Part shown: piece by piece, positions 19,678 to 28,006 of the stretch
Layout: each line of letters starts with the position of its first letter
Numbering within the stretch: the first letter of the stretch is position 1
Assembly: GCA_016793535.1 (NCBI GenBank)
Contig: JAEUHA010000083.1
Location: forward strand, 1-54,672
DNA from: Opitutaceae bacterium
GTDB taxonomy: Bacteria; Verrucomicrobiota; Verrucomicrobiia; Opitutales; Opitutaceae
DNA length: 54,672 bases
Direction: 5' to 3'
Position numbers and translations under genes: made by a program
Notes under the pieces: generated by a model
Seen by the model: only the letters and a program-made list of their open reading frames with translations
Told to the model about the DNA's origin: nothing
The model's database searches: none

Positions 19678-20856
19678 GTGAAATCACCCCAAGCCTTCCT
19701 CCTCCTTCTCCTGGCCGGCACGACGGTCGGCGGCGCTATCCTCGCCTGGCGGCAGTACGGCGAACTCGTCGAACTGCGCGGGTCGGCCCTGAATCGTGCG
19801 GAACGCGCCGACCTGCAGAAGCGGATCTGGGACCTGGAGAAGCAGAATCGCGAGCTGCAGGACAACCTCGCCGCCGCTCGGGGCCCGGGTGCCGGCGCCG
19901 ATCCGCTGGCCGCCACGACCGACGAGGAACGACCGGGGCGCGAACGCGGCGGCCGCGGTGGGGACCGCGGTGGCCCAGGCGGTCGGGGCGACGCGTTTCA
20001 GAAACAGGCGGCGGCGATACGCGACCTGATGAGCAAGCCCGAGGTGCAGGCCCTCCTGAGCCAGCAGCAGAAGGCCGCGATCGAAGGGCGCTACGCGGCT
20101 CTCTTCCGGAACCTGAATCTCGCTCCGGACCAGGCCGCCAAACTCACCGCGCTGCTCGCCGAGCGCGGCACGACCATGCAGGACGTGATGTCCGCCGCGC
20201 GCGAACAAGGCATCGATCCCCGGGAAAACCCGGCCGCGGTCCGCAAGCTCATCGCCGACGCCCAAAACCAGATCAACGCCAGCATCAAGTCCGTGATCGG
20301 CGACCAGGGCTTTGCCCAGCTCACGAACTACGAGCAGACGATGCCGCAGCGTCAGCTCGTCAACGACCTCCAGCAACGCCTCAGCTACACCAGCACACCG
20401 TTGACCGCGCCGCAGGCCGAGCAGCTGGTGCAGATTCTCGCGACCAACGCGCCGCCGCGGCCGGCGAATCCCAGCGGCAATGTGATGGTCGGCCCGACGG
20501 AACGAACCATGGTCTTCCGCAGCGCCGGACCGATGGGACCGCCGCCCGACGGCTTCGGCGGTCGCGGCGGCCCGGACATGGGCGGCGTGATCAACGCCGT
20601 GGCCGGACCTTCCGCCGGACTTCTAATGGGCGCGCTCGATGGCGCACGTGTTGGTGGCGCCCCGGTGACCGGCGCCGCGGTGGCGCAGGCGCAAGGCGTC
20701 CTCTCGCCCCCGCAGGTCGCCGCCCTGCAGCAAATCCAGCAGCAACAGCAGGCCCAGCAACAATTGCGCGACATGGTGAACGAAACCATGAAAGCGAACC
20801 AGCCGCCTCCCCCGCCCGACGGCACCGCGCCGTCGGGACGCAAGCGCGGCGGCTGA
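19678..20856 (+). CDS. Exported Gln/Pro-rich protein, CpxP-like helical region possible
   Basis: Protein of 392 residues, family not recognised. A signal peptide or anchor occupies about 6-23. A short coiled coil follows (LQKRIWDLEKQNRELQDNL), then a Gly/Arg/Asp-rich linker near residues 82-104. The middle (about 110-270) is helical and contains LNLAPDQAAKLTALLAERG and another LTAPQAEQLVQIL, similar to the LTxxQ pattern of CpxP/Spy-type periplasmic proteins. The rest is low-complexity Gly/Pro/Ala with a poly-Gln stretch close to the end. It is likely periplasmic. The start is GTG 19678. Function unknown; composition suggests a flexible, possibly stress-related envelope protein. Confidence 0.7.
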   Translation: MKSPQAFLLLLLAGTTVGGAILAWRQYGELVELRGSALNRAERADLQKRIWDLEKQNRELQDNLAAARGPGAGADPLAATTDEERPGRERGGRGGDRGGPGGRGDAFQKQAAAIRDLMSKPEVQALLSQQQKAAIEGRYAALFRNLNLAPDQAAKLTALLAERGTTMQDVMSAAREQGIDPRENPAAVRKLIADAQNQINASIKSVIGDQGFAQLTNYEQTMPQRQLVNDLQQRLSYTSTPLTAPQAEQLVQILATNAPPRPANPSGNVMVGPTERTMVFRSAGPMGPPPDGFGGRGGPDMGGVINAVAGPSAGLLMGALDGARVGGAPVTGAAVAQAQGVLSPPQVAALQQIQQQQQAQQQLRDMVNETMKANQPPPPPDGTAPSGRKRGG

Positions 20857-20979
20857 GGCCCGCGCCCGGGCGAGCGGAGCGGCCCCGCAATCCGCGCCTG
20901 CATTGCGCCAAATAACGCCCGGAGAAAACCCTTGCCCGGGGCGTCGTCGGTACGGATTCTGCAGCCTCCTTATCCGACC

Positions 20980-21930
20980 ATGATCGTCACGACCGCGCAG
21001 TTGTTCAAACACGCCTACGGCAAATACGCCGTGGGTGCCTACAACATCAACAACGCCGAGCAGGCGATGGGCCTCTTCCGCGGCTGCATCGACTCCAAGG
21101 CGCCGTTCATCATCCAGATCTCGAAGGGCGCCCGGAAATACACCGACAAACGGATGCTCGAGGCGATCATCCGCGCGGCGGCGGACATTTTCCCGGAGTC
21201 GATCTTCGCCGTGCACCTGGACCACGGTGACGAGGAGACCTGCTACGACTGCATCAACTCGGGCTTTTTCAGCTCCGTGATGATCGACGCGTCGCACGAT
21301 CCGTTCGACAAGAACGTCGAGATCACCAAGCGGGTCGTCGACAAGGCGCACGCGAAGGGCATTTCCGTCGAGGCCGAGCTCGGCATGCTCGGTGGCGTCG
21401 AGGAGGACATCAAGGTCGAGGAAGGCCACGCGTGCCTGACCGATCCGGACGAGGCCAAGGATTTCGTGACCAAGACCGGCTGCGACTCGCTCGCCTGCGC
21501 GATCGGCACCAGCCACGGCGCGTTCAAGTTCAAGGGCCGGCAGTCGCTCCACTTCGACGTCCTCGAGAAGATCAAGTCCCGCCTCCCCGGTTTCCCGCTC
21601 GTCATGCACGGGTCGTCCTCGGTGCCGAAGGAGGAGGTGCAGCGCATCAACGCCGCCGGCGGCCAGATCAAGGACTCGATGGGCGTCGATCCGAACGAGT
21701 ATCTCCCCGCCGCCAAGCTCGGCGTGACGAAGGTCAACATCGACACCGACGGCCGCCTGGTCTGGACCCGCGTGCACCGCGAGTTTTTCCGCGACAAGCC
21801 GGCCGAGTTCGATTTCCGCCCGCCGGGCAAGATCTTCATCGATGAATACGCGAAGTTCATCGCCAGCCGCAACCGGCTGCTCGGCAGCGCCGGCCAGCTC
21901 GACGATCTCCGCGCCAGCCTGAAGAAGTAA
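20980..21930 (+). CDS. fba: Class II fructose-bisphosphate aldolase
   Basis: Zinc-dependent aldolase of 316 residues that cleaves or forms fructose 1,6-bisphosphate. FAVHLDHGDEE (77-87) carries the catalytic Asp (D81) and a zinc-ligand His (H82). Other motifs are SVMIDASHDPFDKN, VEAELGMLGGVED-like EAELGMLGGVEE, AIGTSHGAFKFKG and the second-half zinc-site region PLVMHGSSSVP, then KVNIDTDGRL. ATG 20980 is selected since upstream codons in frame are Pro-rich and do not match the family. A strong terminator follows 27 bases after the stop. With pgi it covers part of glycolysis. Confidence 0.95.
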   Translation: MIVTTAQLFKHAYGKYAVGAYNINNAEQAMGLFRGCIDSKAPFIIQISKGARKYTDKRMLEAIIRAAADIFPESIFAVHLDHGDEETCYDCINSGFFSSVMIDASHDPFDKNVEITKRVVDKAHAKGISVEAELGMLGGVEEDIKVEEGHACLTDPDEAKDFVTKTGCDSLACAIGTSHGAFKFKGRQSLHFDVLEKIKSRLPGFPLVMHGSSSVPKEEVQRINAAGGQIKDSMGVDPNEYLPAAKLGVTKVNIDTDGRLVWTRVHREFFRDKPAEFDFRPPGKIFIDEYAKFIASRNRLLGSAGQLDDLRASLKK

Positions 21931-21957
21931 CGGCGCCGGTCGTTCCCCGCCTTTGCC

Positions 21958-21986
21958 AGCCCCGCACACCCCGTGCGGGGCTTTTT
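21958..21986 (+). terminator. Intrinsic terminator of fba
   Basis: A perfect 10-bp stem (AGCCCCGCAC with GTGCGGGGCT) around a short loop is followed directly by a run of five T. It lies 27 bases after the fba stop. This is the only classical rho-independent terminator I find in the window. Confidence 0.9.
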
Positions 21987-22041
21987 CGTGTCGTTCCGCG
22001 AAAAGCTTTCCGCGCCTCCCCTCCTTCACTAGGGTGGCGCC

Positions 22042-24339
22042 ATGGCGGGAATGGACTTCATCCGCGATCTGGCCCTGGTCGTCGCCGTCGCGGGCGTCGC
22101 GGGCTGGCTTTCCCAGCGCATCGGACTCTCGGTGGTCGTCGGCTACCTGCTCGCGGGCGCGGTGGTGGGACCGTACACGCCGTCGTTTCAACTCGTCGCC
22201 GATATCGAGCACGTCCAGATGCTGTCGCAGCTGGGCCTGATCTTCCTGATCTTTTCGATCGGCCTGACCCTGAGTTTCCAACGCCTCCAGCGCCTGGGCC
22301 TTTCGGTGGCCTTGGCTGCTGTGATCGAGGCGGTGGCGCTCCTCTTCACCTGCCGGCTGCTCGGCGCGACGATGGGCTGGACCCCGACCCAGGGCCTTTT
22401 CCTCGCCGGAATCCTGATGATCTCGAGTTCGGCCATCGTGAGCAAGGTGCTGCGGGAACAGAACGCGACTCACCAGCGGCCGGGGCAGCTGGCGCTCGGC
22501 GTGATGGTGGTCGAGGACATCATCGCCGTGCTGATGCTCACGTTGCTGTCGACGCTCGTGCAGTTCGGCGGCGAGGCGACGTCCCACCTGGCCCAGACCG
22601 CCGGCGCCCTCGGTGCCTTCGTCGTCGCGCTGCTGCTCGTCACCCTGCTGCTGGTACCCCGGCTGCTCCAGGTGCTCACCCGCTCGGCGAGCGCGGAGGT
22701 TCGCACGCTGCTCGTCATCGGACTCCTGCTCGGGCTTTCCTGGCTGGCCGCGCGCGCCGGCTATTCCATGGCGCTGGGCGCCTTCCTGCTCGGCGTGATC
22801 GTCGCCAGCACCCCGCAAAAGCCCGAGATCGAGCGCACCCTCGAGGGCCTGCGCGATCTTTTCGGCGCGGTGTTCTTCGTCGCGATCGGCATGCTGGTCG
22901 ATTTTCGGATCCTCTTCGCAGCGTGGCCTCTCGTCCTCGGCCTGACCGCCCTCGCCCTCCTGCTCCGGCCGCTCGTCGCCGCGTTCGGCCTGATCGTCAC
23001 CGGCCATGCGCCGCGCGACTCGATTCGGGCCGGGTTCGCGCTCGCCCCGCTGGGCGAGTTCTCCTTCGTCATCGCGCAACTCGGCGTCACGACGGGAGCG
23101 GTCCCCCGCGAATTCTACCCGATGGCCGTCGGCGCGTCCCTGCTCACGGCCTTGGTCGCGCCGTTGCTCATGCGGCATTCGGAGCCGCTCAGCGGGCGGA
23201 TCGAGGCGGCCATCCCGGCCTTCGCGCGCACGGGTCTCGCCTTCTTTCACGCGGGACTCAAGCGCATCGAGCGCCGGCAGCAGCGCAGTCTGCTGTGGCG
23301 GCTCACCAGCCGCCGGGCCGCCCAGACCGGCCTGCACGTCGTGCTGGTCTCGGCACTTCTCGTGGCCTCGCAGCCGGTCTACGCCCACCTGCGCGCGACC
23401 GTCGGCGACGACTGGCTGTTTCCCCGCGGACTCAGCGTGATCTTCTGGTCCGCCTTCGGATTACTGCTGCTCGCGCCCTTGATCGCGATCTGGCGCAACG
23501 TCCAGGCTCTGGCGATGATCGTGGCTGAAGCCGCAACCGGTGGCCTCGCCGACCATCGCGGCTGGCAGACCTGGTTCGCCACCGGCCTGCGCTCCGTCGC
23601 GTCCCTCCTCGTGATCGTCTGGCTGCTCCTCCTCGCCCCGTTCGGGCTGTCCCTTGCCTGGACGTCCGCGGCCGTCCTGGTCATCCTCGTGCTGGGCGCC
23701 CTGCTGTTGCAGCGCCGCCTGATCCGCTGGCACAGCCGGCTGGAGATCGAGGTGCAGACGCAATTCTCCGCCGCGATGACCCAGGGCGGCTCGTCCGCGC
23801 TCGCCCAGGCGCTGCACGACCGCCAGGACGACTGGCAGTTGCACGCCGAGGAATTCGTCCTCCCGGACCTCGCCGCGTGCGCCGGCCAGAAGATCGGCGT
23901 CCTGGCCCTGCGCAAACGCTTCGGCTGCTCGATCGCGAGCATCGACCGCCAGGGCTACATGATTCGCAACCCCTCGGCCGACACGGCGCTCTATCCCCAG
24001 GACCGCCTGCTGCTGCTCGGCACTGCCGACCAGATCGACGCGGCCGCGCGCGAACTGGGGGCCGCATCAACCGACAAGGTGGCACAGGAGATCGAGGAAC
24101 TCGGACTCGAGTGCGTCACCGTGCCGCTGGACAGTCCCCGCGCGGGTCACACCCTCGCCGAGCTCGATCCCATCCGGCAGGTCGGCGTACAGGTCGCCGG
24201 CATCCAGCGCGCCGGCCAGCGAACCTTGACCCCGGGCGGCGCCGACCGGATCGAGGCGGGCGATGAACTGCTGGTGCTCGGACCTCCCCGGCAGATTCGC
24301 GAATTCCGCGACTGGCTCGGCTCGGGCCACCCGTCATAG
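22042..24339 (+). CDS. CPA2-family cation:proton antiporter with two RCK-C domains
   Basis: Inner-membrane protein of 765 residues, Kef/CPA2 type. The first 390 residues hold about 12 hydrophobic segments including GYLLAGAVVGPYTPSF, LIFLIFSIGLTLSFQ, ISSSAIVSKVL and the VVEDIIAVLM motif with the ion-path aspartate, then FLLGVIVAST and FFVAIGMLVD. A central region (about 390-570) adds more membrane segments (ALLVASQPVYA, AFGLLLLAPLIAIW, VASLLVIVWLLLLAPFG). Two TrkA-C/RCK-C regulatory domains follow at about 605-680 and 690-762. A full Rossmann RCK-N domain is not seen. It probably exchanges K+ or Na+ for protons. No neighbour shares its pathway, though kup lies 4 kb away. Confidence 0.88.
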   Translation: MAGMDFIRDLALVVAVAGVAGWLSQRIGLSVVVGYLLAGAVVGPYTPSFQLVADIEHVQMLSQLGLIFLIFSIGLTLSFQRLQRLGLSVALAAVIEAVALLFTCRLLGATMGWTPTQGLFLAGILMISSSAIVSKVLREQNATHQRPGQLALGVMVVEDIIAVLMLTLLSTLVQFGGEATSHLAQTAGALGAFVVALLLVTLLLVPRLLQVLTRSASAEVRTLLVIGLLLGLSWLAARAGYSMALGAFLLGVIVASTPQKPEIERTLEGLRDLFGAVFFVAIGMLVDFRILFAAWPLVLGLTALALLLRPLVAAFGLIVTGHAPRDSIRAGFALAPLGEFSFVIAQLGVTTGAVPREFYPMAVGASLLTALVAPLLMRHSEPLSGRIEAAIPAFARTGLAFFHAGLKRIERRQQRSLLWRLTSRRAAQTGLHVVLVSALLVASQPVYAHLRATVGDDWLFPRGLSVIFWSAFGLLLLAPLIAIWRNVQALAMIVAEAATGGLADHRGWQTWFATGLRSVASLLVIVWLLLLAPFGLSLAWTSAAVLVILVLGALLLQRRLIRWHSRLEIEVQTQFSAAMTQGGSSALAQALHDRQDDWQLHAEEFVLPDLAACAGQKIGVLALRKRFGCSIASIDRQGYMIRNPSADTALYPQDRLLLLGTADQIDAAARELGAASTDKVAQEIEELGLECVTVPLDSPRAGHTLAELDPIRQVGVQVAGIQRAGQRTLTPGGADRIEAGDELLVLGPPRQIREFRDWLGSGHPS

Positions 24340-24407
24340 GCCGCGCCTGGCCGATTGACGCGACCGCAGCCTTCCAAGTTCGGAAATCCCCGCGCGGCGG
24401 GGCGGAC

Positions 24408-24467
24408 GAGGGCGCGGACGTCCCGTCCGCGTTCGACCAGAAGGCGGACGGGGACGTCCGCGCTCCC
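24408..24467. repeat. GC-rich REPIN-like inverted pair, second family, copy 2
   Basis: Left member 24408-24430 and right member 24444-24467 are inverted copies sharing the core GCGCGGACGTCCC...GTCCGC with the pair at 19537-19600. It occupies the gap between the antiporter and the convergent glpK. Its stem could serve as terminator on both strands, but there is no T-run. Confidence 0.75.
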
Positions 24468-24485
24468 GGTGAAACCCCGCCTGAC

Positions 24486-25988
24486 TCACGCCGGCTGCAC
24501 CCAGCTCTTCGCCCGTTCGAGCGCGCGATTCCATTCGCCCCGCAGTCGCGCCATCTCGGTCATCGGGCGCCGCGGCTCGAACCGCGTATCGACGGCCCAA
24601 TTACGCGTGATGTCGTCCCGGCTTTCCCAATACCCCACCGCCAGGCCGGCGAGGTAGGCGGCGCCGAGCGCGGTGGTTTCGACGCTGCGCGGGCGCACCA
24701 CCGGCGTGCCCAGCAGGTCGGCCTGAAACTGGAGCAGCGTGGCGCTGCGGGCCGCGCCGCCGTCGACGCGCAGTTCGCGCAGGGCCAGCCCGCTGTCCTT
24801 TTCCATGCAGGCGATCAGGTCCGCCGACTGGAACGCGATCGCCTCAATCGCGGCGCGGCAGAAATGCGCCCGGTTGGTGCCGCGCGTCATGCCCACCGCC
24901 GTGCCGCGCGCATAGGGATCCCAATGCGGCGCGCCGAGGCCCGCGAACGCCGGCACCAGGAAGAGTCCGCCGGCGTCCGGCACCGACGCGGCGAGCGCGT
25001 CAACCTCCTGCGCCGATTTCACCAGCTGCAGTTCGTCGCGCAGCCACTGGATGGCGGCTCCGGCCACGAAAACGGAGCCCTCGAGCGCGTACTCGGTCCG
25101 GCCACCCACGCGCCACGCGACCGTCGTCAGGAGGTTGTTGCGCGACGGCACCGCCTGCTCGCCGGTGTTCATCAGCAGGAAGCAGCCGGTCCCATAGGTG
25201 TTCTTCGCCATGCCGGGCGTGAAGCAGGCCTGGCCGAACAGCGCCGCCTGCTGGTCGCCCGCGATGCCGGCGATCGGCGCGCCGGCCGGATACAGGTTGC
25301 TGCTGACATGACCGTACACTTCCGACGAGGAGCGCACCTCGGGCAGCATCGAACGCGGCACGCCGAACAGGCGCAGGAGGTCGTCGTCCCAGTCGCCGCG
25401 GTGCAGGTTGAACAGCAGGGTCCGCGACGCGTTGGTCGCGTCCGTCACGTGCCGCTGCCCCGACGTGAGCTGCCACAGCAGCCAGGTATCGACAGTGCCG
25501 AACGCCAGCTTGCCCATCTCGGCCCGGGCGCGCGCCCCCGGGACGTGATCGAGGATCCACCGGATCTTCGTGCCGGAGAAATAGGGATCGATGCGCAGGC
25601 CGGTCTTCGCGCTGACTCCCGCTTCCACGCCGTCGCGCTTGAGTTGCGCGCAGAAATCGGCGGTCCGCCGGTCCTGCCACACGATCGCGTTGTAGACGGG
25701 CCGGCCGGTCTCCCGATCCCACACCAGCGTCGTCTCCCGCTGGTTGGTCACGCCGACGGCCGCGATGTTGTGGCTCGTCAGGTTGGCCTGCGACAGCGCC
25801 TCCACCGCGGTCGCATTCTGGCTCGACCAGATGGCGAACGGATCATGTTCGACCCAGCCGGGCTGCGGATAGAGCTGGGGAAACTCCTTCTGGGCGACGG
25901 CGACGACGGCGCCGGCCCGATCGAAGACGATCGCCCGCGAACTGGTGGTGCCCTGGTCGAGGGCGAGGACGTAACTGGGTTTGCTCAT
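24486..25988 (-). CDS. glpK: Glycerol kinase
   Basis: FGGY-family kinase of 500 residues converting glycerol to sn-glycerol 3-phosphate. The N-terminal phosphate loop is [15 protein letters not shown] (9-23). Further motifs are [38 protein letters not shown], the [11 protein letters not shown] segment, and in the C-terminal half the family pattern [10 protein letters not shown]. The length is standard. It lies 27 bases downstream of glpF on the same strand; the pair forms a glycerol uptake operon. No glpD is in the window. Confidence 0.97.
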   Translation of the reverse strand: MSKPSYVLALDQGTTSSRAIVFDRAGAVVAVAQKEFPQLYPQPGWVEHDPFAIWSSQNATAVEALSQANLTSHNIAAVGVTNQRETTLVWDRETGRPVYNAIVWQDRRTADFCAQLKRDGVEAGVSAKTGLRIDPYFSGTKIRWILDHVPGARARAEMGKLAFGTVDTWLLWQLTSGQRHVTDATNASRTLLFNLHRGDWDDDLLRLFGVPRSMLPEVRSSSEVYGHVSSNLYPAGAPIAGIAGDQQAALFGQACFTPGMAKNTYGTGCFLLMNTGEQAVPSRNNLLTTVAWRVGGRTEYALEGSVFVAGAAIQWLRDELQLVKSAQEVDALAASVPDAGGLFLVPAFAGLGAPHWDPYARGTAVGMTRGTNRAHFCRAAIEAIAFQSADLIACMEKDSGLALRELRVDGGAARSATLLQFQADLLGTPVVRPRSVETTALGAAYLAGLAVGYWESRDDITRNWAVDTRFEPRRPMTEMARLRGEWNRALERAKSWVQPA

Positions 25989-26015
25989 GGCAGGATCGGG
26001 CGGGTTGGAGTTCGA

Positions 26016-26762
26016 TCAAAGTCCGAGCAGCTTGAACACCTGCGCCCCCGCCACGCCGCCGACGATCGGCGCCACGACCGGCACCCAGGCGTAGCCCCAG
26101 TCGGAATCGCCCTTGCCCGGGATCGGCAGCACCGCGTGCGCGAGCCGCGGGCCGAGGTCACGCGCCGGATTGATCGCGTAGCCCGTCGGTCCGCCCAGCG
26201 AGAGGCCAATTGAAAACACCAGCAGGCCCACCAGCGCCGGCCCGAACCACAGGTTGACCGTCGCCGCCCACGCCGCCTGCTCCGCCGCGGCGCCACTGGC
26301 CACGCGGCCAAAGGCGAGCACGGCAAACACGAGCACCGCGGTGCCGATGGCCTCGGTGACAAACGCCGGTCCGAACGCACGCACCGCCGGTCCGGTCGAG
26401 AAACACGCGAGCTTCGCGCCGGCGTCCGCCGTCGGCGCCCAATGCGCGAAATACGCGAGAAACACCAGGACCGCGCCCACGAACGCGCCCGCCATCTGCG
26501 CCGCGATGTAGCCGGGCACGAGGCTCCACTCGAAGCCGCCGATGCTGGCAAGCGCGACCGAGACCGCCGGATTGAGATGGGCGCCGGAGACGCGGGCCAC
26601 CGCGTAGACGGCGAGCGCCACGGCGAAGGCCCAGCCGGCCGCGATGCAGATCCAGCCGCCGGAATTGCCCTTGGTTTTGGTCAGGACCATATTGGCCACG
26701 ACGCCGTTGCCGAGCAGGATGAGCAGCGCCGTGCCGGCGCCTTCCGCCAGATAGGGGTTCAT
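26016..26762 (-). CDS. glpF: Glycerol uptake facilitator (MIP/aquaporin family)
   Basis: Membrane channel of 248 residues with six hydrophobic segments. The two half-helix motifs are HLNPAVSVAL (first NPA at 64-66) and INPARDLGPRLAH near the C-terminus. The aspartate after the second NPAR is characteristic of glycerol-conducting members as opposed to water-only channels. It is followed directly by glpK, which traps glycerol by phosphorylation. The ATG at 26762 begins with MNPYLAEGAGTALLILLGNG, where the first helix should start. The 258 bases upstream, up to menB, show no gene and no signal I can name. Confidence 0.95.
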   Translation of the reverse strand: MNPYLAEGAGTALLILLGNGVVANMVLTKTKGNSGGWICIAAGWAFAVALAVYAVARVSGAHLNPAVSVALASIGGFEWSLVPGYIAAQMAGAFVGAVLVFLAYFAHWAPTADAGAKLACFSTGPAVRAFGPAFVTEAIGTAVLVFAVLAFGRVASGAAAEQAAWAATVNLWFGPALVGLLVFSIGLSLGGPTGYAINPARDLGPRLAHAVLPIPGKGDSDWGYAWVPVVAPIVGGVAGAQVFKLLGL

Positions 26763-27020
26763 GCGGGATGCAAGAGGGGTTGGGGTGAAGACCGCCCCCG
26801 CATCGAAACGATCCCGCGCGCCGCGACAACACCACAGTGCCGGCTCCGCTCAGAAAGTTTAGGCGCACGGCCCCCCTGCGCCGCGCCGTCACGGGTGGCA
26901 GGCGGAAACCGCAAGCGCGGGAAGAACGGGAACGGAAAAGCCCTCTGCCCGTTCATCCCGCGCCGGCTGTTCCGTCGCCCGGAACGTCCACCGGGCGCGG
27001 ACCGCGTATCCGTCCCTCAC

Positions 27021-27854
27021 CTACGGCAGCCAGGGGTACTTCCGCACCTCGGGTTTTCGCTTTTCGCGCTGCGCCGTCATGAACTCCTTCGCCTCGTCGG
27101 TCATGTAGTAAAGCATCGTCGCGTTGCCCGCGAGCTCCTGGATGCCCGCCTGGCCGTCGAGCTCGGCGTTGAACGCGCTCTTCAGGAGCCGGATCGCCAG
27201 CGGGCTCTTGTCGAGGATCTCGTTCGCCCACTTCACGCCCTCGCCTTCCAGGGCATCGACGGGAACGACCGCGTTGACGAGTCCCATTTCCAGCGCCTGC
27301 CAGGCGTTGTACTGCCGGCAGAGGTACCAGATCTCGCGCGCCTTCTTCTGCCCGACGACGCGGGCGAGATAACTCGAGCCGAAGCCGCCGTCGAAGCTGC
27401 CCATCTTCGGCCCGACCTGGCCGAAGATCCCATTTTCCGCCGCGATGGTCAGGTCGCAGACGACGTGCAGCACGTGGCCGCCGCCGATCGCGAAGCCGGC
27501 GACCAGCGCAATCACGACCTTGGGCATGGAGCGGATGAGTTTCTGCAGGTCGAGCACGTTGAGCCGCGGCACGCCCGCCTCGTCGATGTAGCCCGCGTGG
27601 CCGCGCACGCTCTGGTCACCGCCCGCGCAGAAGGCGTACTTGCCGTCGGTGTGCGGTCCCGCGCCGGTCAGCAGCACGACGCCGATCTTCGGATCCTCGC
27701 GCGCATCGCAGAAGGCGTCGTACATCTCCGCCACCGTCAGCGGACGGAAGGCGTTGCGCTTCGCGGGACGATTGATCGTCACCCGCGCGATGCCGCCGGC
27801 CTTGTGATAGAGGATGTCCGTGTAGGATTTCGCCGTCTTCCAATCGGGAGTCAT
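27021..27854 (-). CDS. menB: 1,4-dihydroxy-2-naphthoyl-CoA synthase
   Basis: Crotonase-fold enzyme of 277 residues that closes the second ring of menaquinone from o-succinylbenzoyl-CoA. The MenB-specific features are the N-terminal [20 protein letters not shown], the oxyanion segment [32 protein letters not shown], and [18 protein letters not shown]. The C-terminal [14 protein letters not shown] is also typical of MenB. menD and menF lie about 11 kb away on the same strand, so the pathway is dispersed. menC and menE are not in the window. Confidence 0.96.
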   Translation of the reverse strand: MTPDWKTAKSYTDILYHKAGGIARVTINRPAKRNAFRPLTVAEMYDAFCDAREDPKIGVVLLTGAGPHTDGKYAFCAGGDQSVRGHAGYIDEAGVPRLNVLDLQKLIRSMPKVVIALVAGFAIGGGHVLHVVCDLTIAAENGIFGQVGPKMGSFDGGFGSSYLARVVGQKKAREIWYLCRQYNAWQALEMGLVNAVVPVDALEGEGVKWANEILDKSPLAIRLLKSAFNAELDGQAGIQELAGNATMLYYMTDEAKEFMTAQREKRKPEVRKYPWLP

Positions 27855-28006
27855 GCCGGATCAGCGTGCACGCTCGCGGCGCGGTTGTCCACTGGCCAGC
27901 GCGGACCATGGCAAGCTGATTTCGGTGCGGCGGACGAAACTGCTTGGACACCGCCCACTCCTCCGAGACACTGCCCTTCCGGGTTTTCGCCCGCCTTTCG
28001 TCCGAG

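Noticed and set aside
20932-20979. TTG-rich sequence before fba as a promoter, and an upstream start at 20932
   Set aside because: TTGCCC lacks a convincing -10 partner, and the extra residues do not resemble class II aldolases.
20623-23388. A 921-codon minus-strand frame opposite fba and the antiporter
   Set aside because: It is antisense to two confidently assigned genes, shows no domain, and has antisense-type Arg/Gly/His-rich composition.
26763-27020. 258-base gap upstream of glpF searched for a riboswitch or small gene
   Set aside because: No conserved riboswitch core, small open frame with ribosome binding site, or hairpin repeat was seen.
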